Positions 51,494-61,478 of a stretch of DNA of 64,000 bases are shown piece after piece. Within the stretch, counting starts at the first letter, position 1, and each line of letters starts with the position of its first letter. The position numbers and the translations under genes are program-made. The notes under the pieces are model-generated. The model worked only from the letters and a program-made list of their open reading frames with translations. It did no database searches and was not told where the DNA came from. The stretch is from Selaginella moellendorffii (Eukaryota; Streptophyta; Lycopodiopsida; Selaginellales; Selaginellaceae). Location of the stretch: positions 4,752,691-4,816,690 of the forward strand of contig NW_003314261.1 in NCBI RefSeq assembly GCF_000143415.4, given 5' to 3'.

Positions 51494-53545
51494 TCATTGC
51501 CAACACTGGAGTTCCTCATCTTTCTTACATCTCTGGCGGGGACTTCCTTCGTTCCAGAAGCACATAGCAATTGCGGAGGCAGCATTCTCGGGATCCATCT
51601 CCACCACTCTGTCCGCCGCCCGCCTCCCCACCGCCTCCTCCCCGACCCGCCCACACGCCGCCAGCAAGCTCATCCACGCCACCACCCCGGCCCCAAACCT
51701 CTCCAGCACCGCGCACGCCTCCGCCACCTCGCCCGCCCGCCCCAGCGCGTCCGCCACGCACACCAGGTGCTCCGCCGCCACCGCCACCCCGTACTCGTGT
51801 GCCGCCACGTCCAGCTCCTCCGCCGCGGCGCCGCCCATCCCGGCGTGGCTGCAAGCGCTCAGCACGCTCATAAGCGCCACGCCGTCGGGTGCCACGCCCT
51901 CGAGCTTCATGTCGCGGGAGAGCTCCAGGCACTCGAGCGCCAGGCCGCTGTGAGCGTGCGCCGAGAGGAGCCCCGTCCACGAGAGCCTGTTCCTCGTCGC
52001 CACCATGCGATCGAACACCGCCTTGGATCGTCCCGGCTGCCCGGTCTTGCCGTAGAGATTGATGAGCGCGTTCCCGACCGCCACGCTCTTCTCGGCCACC
52101 ACAACATCGGCTTCCATCTCGGTTCCCAGAAAGCCGTTACTTTGTGACACCTCGGGTTCCACCTCGAGCTCGAGCTCGCGGATGATCGCGTGAGCGCTCT
52201 CGGCCGCCACGGACGCGACGATGGAGCACGCGTCGATCACGCTCACCAGCGCCACCGCGTCGATCCTCAGCCCCTCGAGATCCATCGCCTTGAACAGCTC
52301 CACAGCTCGGACTGCCTGCCCGTTGAGCGAGCACCCCGAGATCATCGCGCTCCACGCGATTTCGTCCAGCTGGGGGCTCTTGGCAAACACCTCGTCCGCG
52401 TCTTCCATCTCTCCGGCCCGGGCCGCCGCGACCACCATCGCCGTCCACGGCACCACCGAGCGCTCCGGCATGGAGTCGAAGAGCTGCTTGGCCTCGTCCA
52501 GAGCTTGGCTGTGCGAGAGCACCACTGTCCAGGAAACCACGTCCCGCTCCGGCATCTTGACAAACACCAGCTTGGCGGCCTGGAAGTTCCCGTTTTCCCC
52601 GAGTGCCTGGATCAAGTTGTTCCAGGAAACGACGGTTCTCTCCGGGCAGCGATCAAAAACCGATTTTCCAGCGGCCACGTCCCCGCTACGAGAGTAGACA
52701 CCGAGCATCGCGTTCCAGCAGATGGAGTCGGGGTACCGGGTGCTCTCGAACACCCTTTTTGCAGCGTCTAGCGAGTCCGGGTCGCCTCTTTGAGCGTAGG
52801 CCGTCAGCAGCTCCGTGGAGGAGAGAACGCTGTGCTGCGGCATTCTCTGGAAGAATCTCTCCGCCTCTTCGACATACCCTCCACGAGCATAAGCTTGGAT
52901 GATTGCATTCCACGAAGCAGCGTTACGTTCCGGCATCTCCAAGAACAAGGAACGAGCTCCCGGAACCGAGGACTGCTTGGCAAGCCCGACCATCAGCGCT
53001 GTCCAGGTGACCACACTGTGCTCGGGCATTCTCTCCAATATCCTACGCGCCTCTTCCATATGCCCGTTTTGGGCATACGCGGCTACCATCGAATTCCCGC
53101 TCATGACGTTTCGCTCGGGCATCCGGTCGAAGAGAGATCTTGACTCTTCGAGCTGGTTTTGTTGGTTGTACGCTGCCACTACCAAGTTCCAAGAGACGAG
53201 ATTCGTCGCGGGCATTCGGTGGAAGAGCTCGTTGGCTTCTTGAAGATGGCTGCTCTTGGTACCAGCTCTGATCATCATGTTCCAGGAGACGACGTTCCTC
53301 TGGGTGATCTGATGGAAGACTGCCCACGCATCTGGGAAGGCACCGCAATCCCCATACATCTGGATCAGTCCATTCGCATGCTCCGCGTCTGTATCTCGAG
53401 AGTTCTTGACAAGTTCCCAGTGGACTTTCTTGCAGTCCAGAAGAGTTGTCGTCCCTTGTTTCCATTGCCGAGAAGCGAAAGCTGACGAGAAGAAACACCT
53501 CCTGTGCCTGGTCGAGATCCTTTTAGCCCGAGGAAACCATATCAT
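51494..53545 (-). CDS. PPR protein of mostly S-type repeats, truncated at the E1 motif
   Basis: Intronless, 683 aa from ATG 53545 (MIWFPRAKRISTRHRRCFFS, mitochondrial-like presequence). A tandem array of about 31-residue S repeats follows, each with a NxxSWNxxI core and xxLFxxMPERN turn: NVVSWNMMIRAG, NLVSWNLVVAAYNQQNQLEE, MVAAYAQNGHMEEARRILER, ASWNAIIQAYARGGYVEEAE, VVSWNNLIQALGENGNFQAA and others, about a dozen. Such S-rich arrays are common in lycophytes and usually go with RNA editing. The C-terminus enters an E1-like motif (GRRAADRVVEMDPENAASAI) and then diverges to CFWNEGSPRQRCKKDEELQC with a stop; E2 and DYW domains are missing. Editing would need a partner supplying the deaminase. Confidence 0.9.
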   Translation of the reverse strand: MIWFPRAKRISTRHRRCFFSSAFASRQWKQGTTTLLDCKKVHWELVKNSRDTDAEHANGLIQMYGDCGAFPDAWAVFHQITQRNVVSWNMMIRAGTKSSHLQEANELFHRMPATNLVSWNLVVAAYNQQNQLEESRSLFDRMPERNVMSGNSMVAAYAQNGHMEEARRILERMPEHSVVTWTALMVGLAKQSSVPGARSLFLEMPERNAASWNAIIQAYARGGYVEEAERFFQRMPQHSVLSSTELLTAYAQRGDPDSLDAAKRVFESTRYPDSICWNAMLGVYSRSGDVAAGKSVFDRCPERTVVSWNNLIQALGENGNFQAAKLVFVKMPERDVVSWTVVLSHSQALDEAKQLFDSMPERSVVPWTAMVVAAARAGEMEDADEVFAKSPQLDEIAWSAMISGCSLNGQAVRAVELFKAMDLEGLRIDAVALVSVIDACSIVASVAAESAHAIIRELELEVEPEVSQSNGFLGTEMEADVVVAEKSVAVGNALINLYGKTGQPGRSKAVFDRMVATRNRLSWTGLLSAHAHSGLALECLELSRDMKLEGVAPDGVALMSVLSACSHAGMGGAAAEELDVAAHEYGVAVAAEHLVCVADALGRAGEVAEACAVLERFGAGVVAWMSLLAACGRVGEEAVGRRAADRVVEMDPENAASAIAMCFWNEGSPRQRCKKDEELQCWQ

Positions 53546-54406
53546 ACTTTGACTGCGATAGGACACAGCCGTCGCAGAGCTTTCTCGGCCGGTGAGCTCC
53601 TTGTCCCCGGCCTCTGGCAAGAAAAGTCTTCCACACGTCGTAGTCCGGCTCGAAAGGCATGGACTCGAGTAGCTCTTCCGCCTGCTTGGGCTTGAGAAGC
53701 TGCATCACACAGAGGTTATCTTCCAGGACCGGATACACCTAGCATCGTCCAAGTTGGTGCACGACTCCATGACCGTGAGAACAAGTTCTTGTCGGGCTTG
53801 ACATATCTGTGGATCATTCCCTTGAAGATCTCGTACGTGTCCCCTGACTGCTATGGAATGTCGCCGCTTCTTCATCCGTGCAAGAAGCCACACTCGGGTT
53901 CTTCATCCTGTGCAACGGTCGCAAGATCCCCACTCGCTGCAAATGCTGCGATAATAGCTCCCCACGCTCTCTCGTGCCCAGCGAAGCTCGAAGATCGTGA
54001 AAACCGTCTGCGCCATCCCGACCCCCACGTACCCTCTATCATCGTTACCCAGAGGTCCACTGCCGGATCCTTCGCCAGCTTGAACAGCTCCTTGGCCTCG
54101 TCCATCTGGGTATACGCCGAGAGCATGATGTTCCAAGTTTTCCCGTCCCTCTTCGCACCACCATCGAAGAACTCCCTGGCCTCCTCGATCTCTCCGTTCA
54201 GGTATCCAGCACATCATGCTGTTATTAGTCCGCAGAGTGTCATACGCGTAGCGCGCTTCCTCGGTGCTGTTGCAAACGCCGAAGGGCTTGATCAGCAGAT
54301 CGCTACGGCCTAAGGTAGTGCTTCGATCACACTGTCTGCCAGGTCCATGATGAATGTGGGAACGCTGGAACTCGACCCCAGTGAAGTATTCCCGACTCCA
54401 GCGCAA
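53546..54406 (-). pseudogene. Degenerate S-type PPR gene
   Basis: PPR pieces in several frames, minus strand: MLSAYTQMDEAKELFKLAKD with PAVDLWVTMIEG, AWGAIIAAFAASGDLATVAQ, and near 53640-53690 an E1-type motif AEELLESMPFEPDYDVWKTF. No continuous ORF. The E1-like end runs almost into the start of the intact PPR gene, so the two were probably tandem duplicates. Confidence 0.75.
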
Positions 54407-54589
54407 GATCTTTGTATTCCATGTCGATGTCTCGATGTGCTCGCTGACAAAACGGCATGCATTAAAGCTGGTCTTTTGTGTTCACAAAATATTTATACAA
54501 AACTAAGCTCTTAATACCGTTCTGACCAAGGCTTTATCTGTTATATGAAAACCACAACATGATAAACAAACAAAAACATCAAGTGAGAT

Positions 54590-55362
54590 AAATAACCGAT
54601 ATGCCAACGAGTGAACGTTGTTGACACCCCTGCTCCGTAACTCAGGCATGATCAGGTCGACGCATTCTTCCATCTCCTCTTATGGATTCCCGGTTTTTCC
54701 TACACACGCCACCGGAACTCCATGAGCACTAAAAAAGATATGGACCCGCAAGCAGAAACGTAAAACTTTGAGAGCGCAAGCAAAGATCTCCCTTACGTCC
54801 TCAGAATTCGAAAACTTGGAAAACTCCTTTTCTATGAGAGACGCCATAGCTTTTACGCCTTCCCTCTGGTACCACAAAGGAATAACAGTGTGCTGCATGT
54901 TACTCAATCGAGTTAAGCCTCAAATGTCGTGGTATCTCAAGATGCTTTCTAGAAGGCGCAAACTCGAACTGCTTGGCAGAACGAGAAGCCTCTACCTGAA
55001 ATTCTTCTTATATATCTCGTTTAAATTGTAGCTGCACATAAGCTACCATTTAAATGAGATATATAAGAAGCTGTTCAATGGCTTCTTCTGTGAAAGGATG
55101 CCAGTATCGCTTCCCGACATATACCGTTGCAAGTAAATGCTTGGTCTCCAAGGATTTTTGACAGCCCTGGCCCGTGGGAAACTACATGTTGTATCTAAAA
55201 GGAATGCGTGAATCAAGCCTTGCCTGTTCTTCAGTTATTCTTCTCAACGGAGAACCTCCACCGATAGACGCATATCCTTCGGCACTCTTGGGAGCCCGAG
55301 CTGCCGAAATAAACTCCAAGGTTTCTGGAGGAACCGAAACAGTCGAGGCAACCGGATGATGT
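54590..55362 (-). pseudogene. Ferrochelatase pseudogene
   Basis: Ferrochelatase inserts iron into protoporphyrin IX. Minus-strand blocks in correct order: [15 protein letters not shown] right after a plausible AG acceptor near 55363, then in another frame [20 protein letters not shown] with [33 protein letters not shown] then [23 protein letters not shown]-stop; [20 protein letters not shown] with [20 protein letters not shown]; and EEMEECVDLIMPELRSRGVN. Frameshifts, internal stops and a fold-back insertion at 55004-55070 disrupt it. The N-terminal exons and the end of the enzyme were not found nearby. Confidence 0.85.
55004..55070. repeat. Fold-back repeat, 30-nt arms, 7-nt loop, inside the ferrochelatase pseudogene
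   Basis: The left arm 55004-55033 begins CTTCTTATATATCTCGTTTA; the right arm 55041-55070 is its reverse complement with two mismatches. The loop is GCACATA. It interrupts the ferrochelatase frame directly after FTEEAIEQ, so it is either a tiny insertion or a local inverted duplication. Confidence 0.88.
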
Positions 55363-55375
55363 CCTGAAATATTAA

Positions 55376-56816
55376 ATGTCGTTAGAAAGTACGCGAACAT
55401 ATAATCAAGAAAACACAAAGGGAAGTAAAACAAATGAAAGATGTTGATCAGAGAACAGATTAAAAAGAAAGGGTTGCACATCTTAGAGGGAGTCGGATCC
55501 TCCGCCGAGTTTCGTCCACCGGACAGCAGCCAGCCGAGAAGACGTCCTCTGCGGCTTGGCCTGGGCGTAATGAGGTTTGTGGAGATCGTATTTGGCTGTG
55601 GAATCACATCAAACACGGACCTGGCTTCTGACACATGCCCACTCATCAAAGGTCCCACATTCACAGTTGCCTTCGTCAAAAACTTCCGTGCGCTCTTTTG
55701 TGAAGCTTGAGACAAAGATTCGTACAGTATACTTAGATCCACGAAAAAAAATTTCATCAATACAATTGTGGCAACGACACATCCAAAGAAGAAGAAACTA
55801 TGTCATGCCGCCGATGAAGGATTCCGCAGCGTCAGGCTGTACAAGAACATTGCCGCTGAGCTTGCAACGCACCAAAAAGAATATCCTGTGAATTCATTTA
55901 ACCACAAACGTCTACTTCTTCTTTCCTTAAAGACCCGGACCATATGTGAAACTATGGTCATGGCCCGCGTCTGCCAGTAAAAGCACAAGGTCATGGTGGA
56001 GAAGATCAACGAAGTGCCATGCAAGGACTCGTCACTCGTGAAATCAACCTTGGAGGCACTATTTATCCGACGAGGAAGCTGGGGCACGATACAAGATATG
56101 GCTGCGGAGTGTTCCAGACTGCCTCCGGAATCAGTTTTTTATGTTGAGTCCATGCAGCTGCCCCTTTAAAAACCCTTTCAACATTATAATGTCACAGAAA
56201 ACGAAATAAAATAACACACGTCTATCAAAATCTACAAGGTTCTGGGTTCGTTGCAACATTGGCGATGCACCCAGGCCATACTTCCTAGCTCTGGACACTG
56301 TTCCTATTCTAAGATATTTTGGTAAATCAATTATTCGCCATAGATGGAAAACGTGATTGGTACGCCTGTCCATGAAAGTAAATCTCATGGATTTTCAGCG
56401 AAGTACGTACAGCGGCAGAAAGACTATGACAAATGGCGAAAAATTACTTTTCAAAGCAAATGAACACAGAAGCATTGCGCTAGCAAACATTGACACTTAA
56501 AGAAGCTAATACTAAGCTTCGTGCATCGCCTTGCCCAAAATATCTCTAAGAATTTGACGCATGCCTAAGATAGCAAGCATTCTGTATAATTTTTCTGTAT
56601 TTACAGCGCTGGGATGAAAGCAAAAGCAAAGAAACCGGCAAACATTTCATCAAACATGCGAACCTTGTTGAATCTGCCACTCGAAGGATCCCAATAGCTC
56701 CCTGCTGCAGAGAAGCAGTAGCCAGTGAGCAACACACACCGGATGATCTCCCATGGAGGAGTGGTAGTTTTGATTGCTTCTAAATCATCGGGTTGGTCGG
56801 GTTTGAAAGTGAGTCC
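55376..56816. other. Intergenic region with weak PPR-like and orphan ORFs
   Basis: On the minus strand near 55600-55650 a short block [20 protein letters not shown] looks like half an S-type PPR repeat. A 94-codon minus ORF at 55803-56087 (ending YSLTLRNPSSAA) and a minus ORF at 56601-56815 (PPWEIIRCVLLTGYCFSAAG) have no family I recognise. None is strong enough to call as a gene. Confidence 0.35.
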
Positions 56817-57400
56817 TGGAACAAAAGGGTAAAAGCTCATTTGATTTTGATTTTCAGTACGGATACAGACTGTGAAAGCATGGCCTATTGATCCTTTAGT
56901 GTTTCCAAATTTGAAGCTAGAGGTGTCAGAAAAGTTACCATAGGGATAACTGACTTGTGGTAGCCCAAGTGTTCATAGTGATGTTGCTTTTTGATCCTTC
57001 GATGTCAGCTCTTCCTATCATTGTGAAGTAGAATTCACTGAGTGTTAGATTGTTCACCCACCAATACAGAACATGAGCTAGGTTTAGACCGTTGTGAGAT
57101 AAGTTAGTTTTTGATGAGCAGTGCTGTAATAGTAATTCAACTTAGTATGAGAGGAACTGTTGATTTGCACAATTGGTAATTGCGCTTGGTTGAAAAGCTA
57201 GTGGCGTGAAGCTACCATGCATGGGATTATAACTGAATGCCTCTAAGTCAGAATCTGTGCTAAATGTAGTGCTCTCTACCTCCTTAACTGTTACCTGATT
57301 AAGGTTAAGGGGGCCAAGAACACATGACGTGAGCACCATGTAAGTGGTAGAGTAGCTTTGCTGTTACGATCCATTGAGGTTCATCCCTCTGTCTTTTGTC
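56817..57400 (+). pseudogene. Degenerate 3' part of nuclear 26S/28S rRNA
   Basis: Strong match, from memory of plant 26S rRNA, to conserved 3' segments in order: GGAACAAAAGGGTAAAAGCT, GAAGCTAGAGGTGTCAGAAA, GTTACCATAGGGATAACTGA, TTGCTTTTTGATCCTTCGAT, GAATTCACTGAGTGTTAGAT, TAGTAATTCAACTTAGTATG, GCGCTTGGTTGAAAAGCTAG and TGTAAGTGGTAGAGTAGCTT with CACTGAG-like ATTGAG after it. Most differences are C to T or G to A, and the variable regions are shortened. It is a partial, diverged insertion and not a functional rRNA gene. Confidence 0.88.
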
Positions 57401-58199
57401 TTAAACCCTAAATTTGGTGGAACAGTATTTAGGTTAAGGTTTAATGACATAGGAAACTTTGGCATTTAGTGCGATTGATGTGACATTCCATGGACTCTAT
57501 CAGTGGAGGGTGGTGCTCTCACCCTCTCACATAAGGATTGTGCCAAACTCAAGGATGTCTCAAGGTGTCAATAGTTTCAAACTCAATGTGTCAGTAATTT
57601 ATGTTCTAGAAGAGTTGCTACCTCCTCTTCTTCTTCTTCAGTTCTTGCAGCATATCTTGTTCTTGAGAGATTTGTGTTAGCAAAACCTTGAAATGGAAAA
57701 CCTTGATAAGGTAAAGTATTATTTCCTGGGGTTTTGTTAAATTTTTGAGTTTGTATTTTGAAGTTGACAGTTTAGAGCTCTAAATTTTCTAACTTTGGAT
57801 TCTCTATTTTAGTATCACAAATGGTCCTTCTCACCTTTATTGCATTTTTTTGCCAAGATTTTCAGCATTTTCTCTAAACCAAAGGACTTTGCCTTTAATC
57901 TGGAATTTATTACTTCTTTATGTGTTTCTTTTGCTTTGTGACAAGCTTAGATAGGTTCAAGAGTCTATAGTGTTTTTAATTGTTCTTTATTCAGTTTTTT
58001 AAGCCTCAAAAGTCTTCTTTTCAAAGACTTCTTTTGGCATGGGGAGCAATGGTACAGTGTATTCAAGTGGGAGTCCAAAAGCAAGTTAATTTTATAGTGT
58101 CTTTAGCTATTTCTTTCTTCATTGATTGTTTTTTTGCCTATTTAGTTATGTAATTTGTTGTTATCAAGACATATTTGTATCCTTTGCTAGTTGTTCTAA
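57401..58199. other. AT-rich DNA with a possible third oxygenase-fragment copy
   Basis: Mostly AT-rich and non-coding. Around 57535-57562, CCAAACTCAAGGATGTCTCA matches the 48890-49345 pseudogene segment (CCAAGCTCAAGGATGTCTCA) with one difference. No gene called. Confidence 0.4.
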
Positions 58200-60860
58200 G
58201 GGGATCTACAAAATTTAGTCCCCATCACTAAAAAAGTTCTAATACCATTGTCAGATTGAGTTTTGTCTTTGTCTCTTTAAATGAAATTTAAATTTTTGGC
58301 ATATGTCATATTAACAATAAAATTGAGCACAGTCTTTTCATAATGTGGGCCACCATATACCAATTTGTAAGAGTTTTTTAGTTGTGATTTCTTTTGCAAA
58401 GTGTCTGCTGGCTTTTTCAGTATGAGCCTCTTCTAACAATTTTTATATTTCATCTTAAAATTCAATACATCGGCATAAAATGGCATCCTATCTGAGCTTG
58501 TAGATCTTCTCTCCCATGGTTGAATTTTGTCATGTTCTCAAGATGAATTTCTTTCTATGGTTTTTATTAGTATTGACTCTAGGTTTAGATAGTGGTCAGA
58601 AAATATATATTTTGACTCTATATTTTGACTCTAAATCTAGAGTCAATACTAATAAAAACCATAGAAAGAAATTCATCTTGAGAAATATATATATATATAT
58701 TCCTAGACAAGTTCTTTTTAGTCTCAATTGAATGCAAAATAAGTGAGTTAGATAATTCATGTATGTTCTCATGTGTATCTTCCCTAGTGGTGATTCTACT
58801 AGGATGATTTACTTGTTCATGTTGTTTACCAGGTTTATGGATAATGTCAAAGTTAAATTTTTGTACCATCTCATAATTCTTCCTATCAGGATTGGCTTGT
58901 TAAGGAGGTGAAGTAATGCCATATGATTGACCATAATCTTGCCCTTATTAGCAAGTAAATAGTGTTAGAATTTTGTATAAAGCATATATCATGCCAAATG
59001 TTTCTTTTTCTGTAGTTGTATAATTCATTTCTAGAGAAATAAGCCTTCTCCTTGCATAATAGATTTGTCTATATTTTTTTATCCTCTTGTTTTTTAGTAA
59101 GTATCACATTAATAGCATAGTCTGAGCCATCAACTTGGAATATAAATTCTTGATTCTAATTTGATTGAACAAGGATAGGAGTTTATATGAGTTTCTATTT
59201 CACCTTTTGTCATTCTTGTATCCACTTATAAGCTTTTTCTTTCTTGAGAAAATTTGTGAGAATTTAAGCTATCTTTACATAATCCTCAATGAATCTTAGA
59301 TGGTAATCAATCTCCTCACTAAGAAGTGATTATAGGGATAAGGATGGGTAGACTCTAGAAATGAGAGAGGGGGGACTTAGCAATGGCAGCACAGCTACTG
59401 GCACTAGAGAAGTGGCACAAATATGAGAGGCTAGAGCTGTATATAGTGATGAAGAATCCTAGCCAAGGCATGGCAATCTAGCATGGAGATGGGCTTGTTG
59501 GAGTGCTCAGGTTCTAAGAGGAAGCAATGTGGTGTGCTCAGTCACTAGAAGACATCGAGGGGCTGGAAGAGGTGGCCATATTGAGTGATAAGATGCTCAA
59601 CTATGGCAGGGGCTTCAGCTTCTTCCATAAGATCATTGGAGCCATTGTCATATTAAAGGGTGGCCCTATTTTACTCTCTAATCATTGAGATTTAGCCATG
59701 AATGCTCCTTCCAATACTAAAAAAAAGAGTTCTTTGTCTAATGTAATTATATTTCAATTGAGAAGTGAAATGGCCTGACAAAAGGAACTAGATGTTCACT
59801 CCTATTGTACCTCTAGTAATAACTACATTAGCAACTATTACCACCCCAACTACAGCTCCGACACAGCAGACACCAACTCAAATAGAGCACTAAATTCTTA
59901 GATGGACCTCAATCTAGTCATAGAAGAGTGAAAATCAAGAAAATCCACTTAAGACTTTCAATAAAGATTTCAACTCAAGCTTTTGAAATAAAAAAAATTG
60001 CATTAAGTGCACAGAATAAAATGGCATATTCCCATCATACATGCAAGATATAAAAAGAGAGGTGCCTTATATCCCACTTTTTACTTTAATTTTACACAAT
60101 TACATTTCTATTTATTTCACTCATTATGCAAAGCTCAATCCTTTCCTACAACCTTCCCTTAGGATTGGGAGTTGTATTCTTTTTCATTTGTTTTATGTTT
60201 GTAGTTGAGACTTAAGATTTCCATATTAATTTTGAGAAGTAGGGAAAGCCATGCCTTTCCCACCCTTTTCCAAACACTGAATTGAATGTAATTATGAAAT
60301 AAACAATAATATGCTTATCTTGCATACCATCAGGATACACATAATACAATCATGTCACATTATACAATGCAAACATTGGAGTAGTAGTCAAAGCCATCTT
60401 AAACATTGCAAAACTTCCACATAGAAAAACAACATTCTTCTTAAGAAGATTAGTTAAAGGAATAAAAATCTGTGAAAAAACTTGAATAAAGCGATGGTAA
60501 TAATTTGCTAAACACATAAAACAACATAAATCTTGTATATCACGAGGTTGTGGTCAATCAGGCATAACCTGTGCTTTCACATAGCTTTTGCAAAACCTTA
60601 CAAGGATCATTCATGTGCTTGTCCAAAGTAGCATTGTTGATGAGAATGTCATTCTCAAAAACTTTCACAAAATCATCTAAACATTCTGCAAAATTTGAAT
60701 AGATTTATGAATATGGCAAGAACATTGGTTAAGCTAAAAAGCATTACTAAATACTTAAAATGACCATGCTTAGTTCAAAAAACAGTTTTGACAATGTCCT
60801 CCCTGACTAAGGATTTTGCAACAATTTCCCCCATTAAACTAGGAATGACAATACTAACAC
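58200..60860 (-). mobile_element. Second degenerate Ty3/gypsy retrotransposon, with internal insert
   Basis: Minus-strand pieces from high to low coordinate: reverse transcriptase GHFKYLVMLFSLTN (about 60720-60770) and DFVKVFENDILINNATLDKH (about 60620-60680, degraded YxDD box); RT-RNaseH connection HLRFIEDYVKIA (about 59275-59310); RNase H FIFQVDGSDYAINVILTKKQ (about 59085-59150) and NFDIIHKPGKQHEQVNHPSR (about 58800-58865); integrase zinc region EEAHTEKASRHFAKEITTKK with WWPT (about 58340-58450). Wording differs from the 49.5-kb element, so it is another family. Stops abound and LTRs were not found. The 59340-60530 interval does not fit the element. Confidence 0.72.
58537..58682. repeat. 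Palindrome with 53-nt arms and 40-nt spacer
   Basis: Left arm 58537-58589 (starts CTCAAGATGAATTTCTTTCT) and right arm 58630-58682 are reverse complements with one mismatch in 53 nt. The spacer contains two copies of TATTTTGACTCTA-like sequence. It lies in the gypsy relic between the RNase H tail and the integrase region. Confidence 0.92.
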
Positions 60861-60870
60861 CAGACTGTAG

Positions 60871-61478
60871 TTACATTCTTAGTACACTTTTGAGTTCCTC
60901 TTCCACATCCACCAGCAGCTGATTCTCCATGGCAATGTTGAGCAAGCCATATGCCACAAGCTTGGAGATCAGCTTCACAACACTGACCAGGAACTGTCCG
61001 TGAACATCGAAGATGGTTGCACACTCCTTGCGCCGTGATGGAAGTTTTAGCTTGAGTTTCTCTGCTTCCAAATCCGTGATGTTATCTTGCGGTACTCATG
61101 GCTACGATGCGCTGCCAGTGCAACGCACTCAAGCGGGGCCTCGGAGACGATCTCCAAAGCCTCGGCCTTGCACAAATGCCCAGGGCGGAACCAAACCAAA
61201 ATAAGCTTTTGGACGATTAAAATCATGAAATTTGGCAAGCCTCAATGTTAAGAGATTGCAAAGGTTGCCAACTGCCATCCAAACAGAGGATGGATCTCCG
61301 AGGCGTGCATCTCTTAGAGAAGCTGGAAGAAAGTTTGCTGCTAATGGGAAGCTCAGGGGTGGAAGAAAAACTTACTTTGCAGACGAAGAGGCCAACCTCG
61401 ACATGCACTCTTCAAACCTGGAAGTGTTTGATCTCTCAGTTCCATATCAATGTTTATAGGAGTTTCGAGCATTGCGTT
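60871..61478. other. Region downstream of the CCR-like gene with a broken unknown ORF
   Basis: A minus-strand reading of 61160-60871, with one frame change near 61065, gives GHLCKAEALEIVSEAPLECV followed by EAEKLKLKLPSRRKECATIF and VSVVKLISKLVAYGLLNIAM. It looks like former coding sequence but the family is not recognised. The 61200-61478 part has only short competing ORFs. Confidence 0.35.

Noticed and set aside
51302-52771. Plus-strand frames opposite the S-repeat PPR gene
   Set aside because: Pro/Arg/His-rich antisense frames without motifs; the minus strand encodes clear PPR repeats.
56601-56840. Minus-strand ORF beginning MSFYPFVPGLTF
   Set aside because: Its first codons are antisense to the 26S rRNA fragment, so the ORF as drawn is chimeric; the remainder has no recognisable family.
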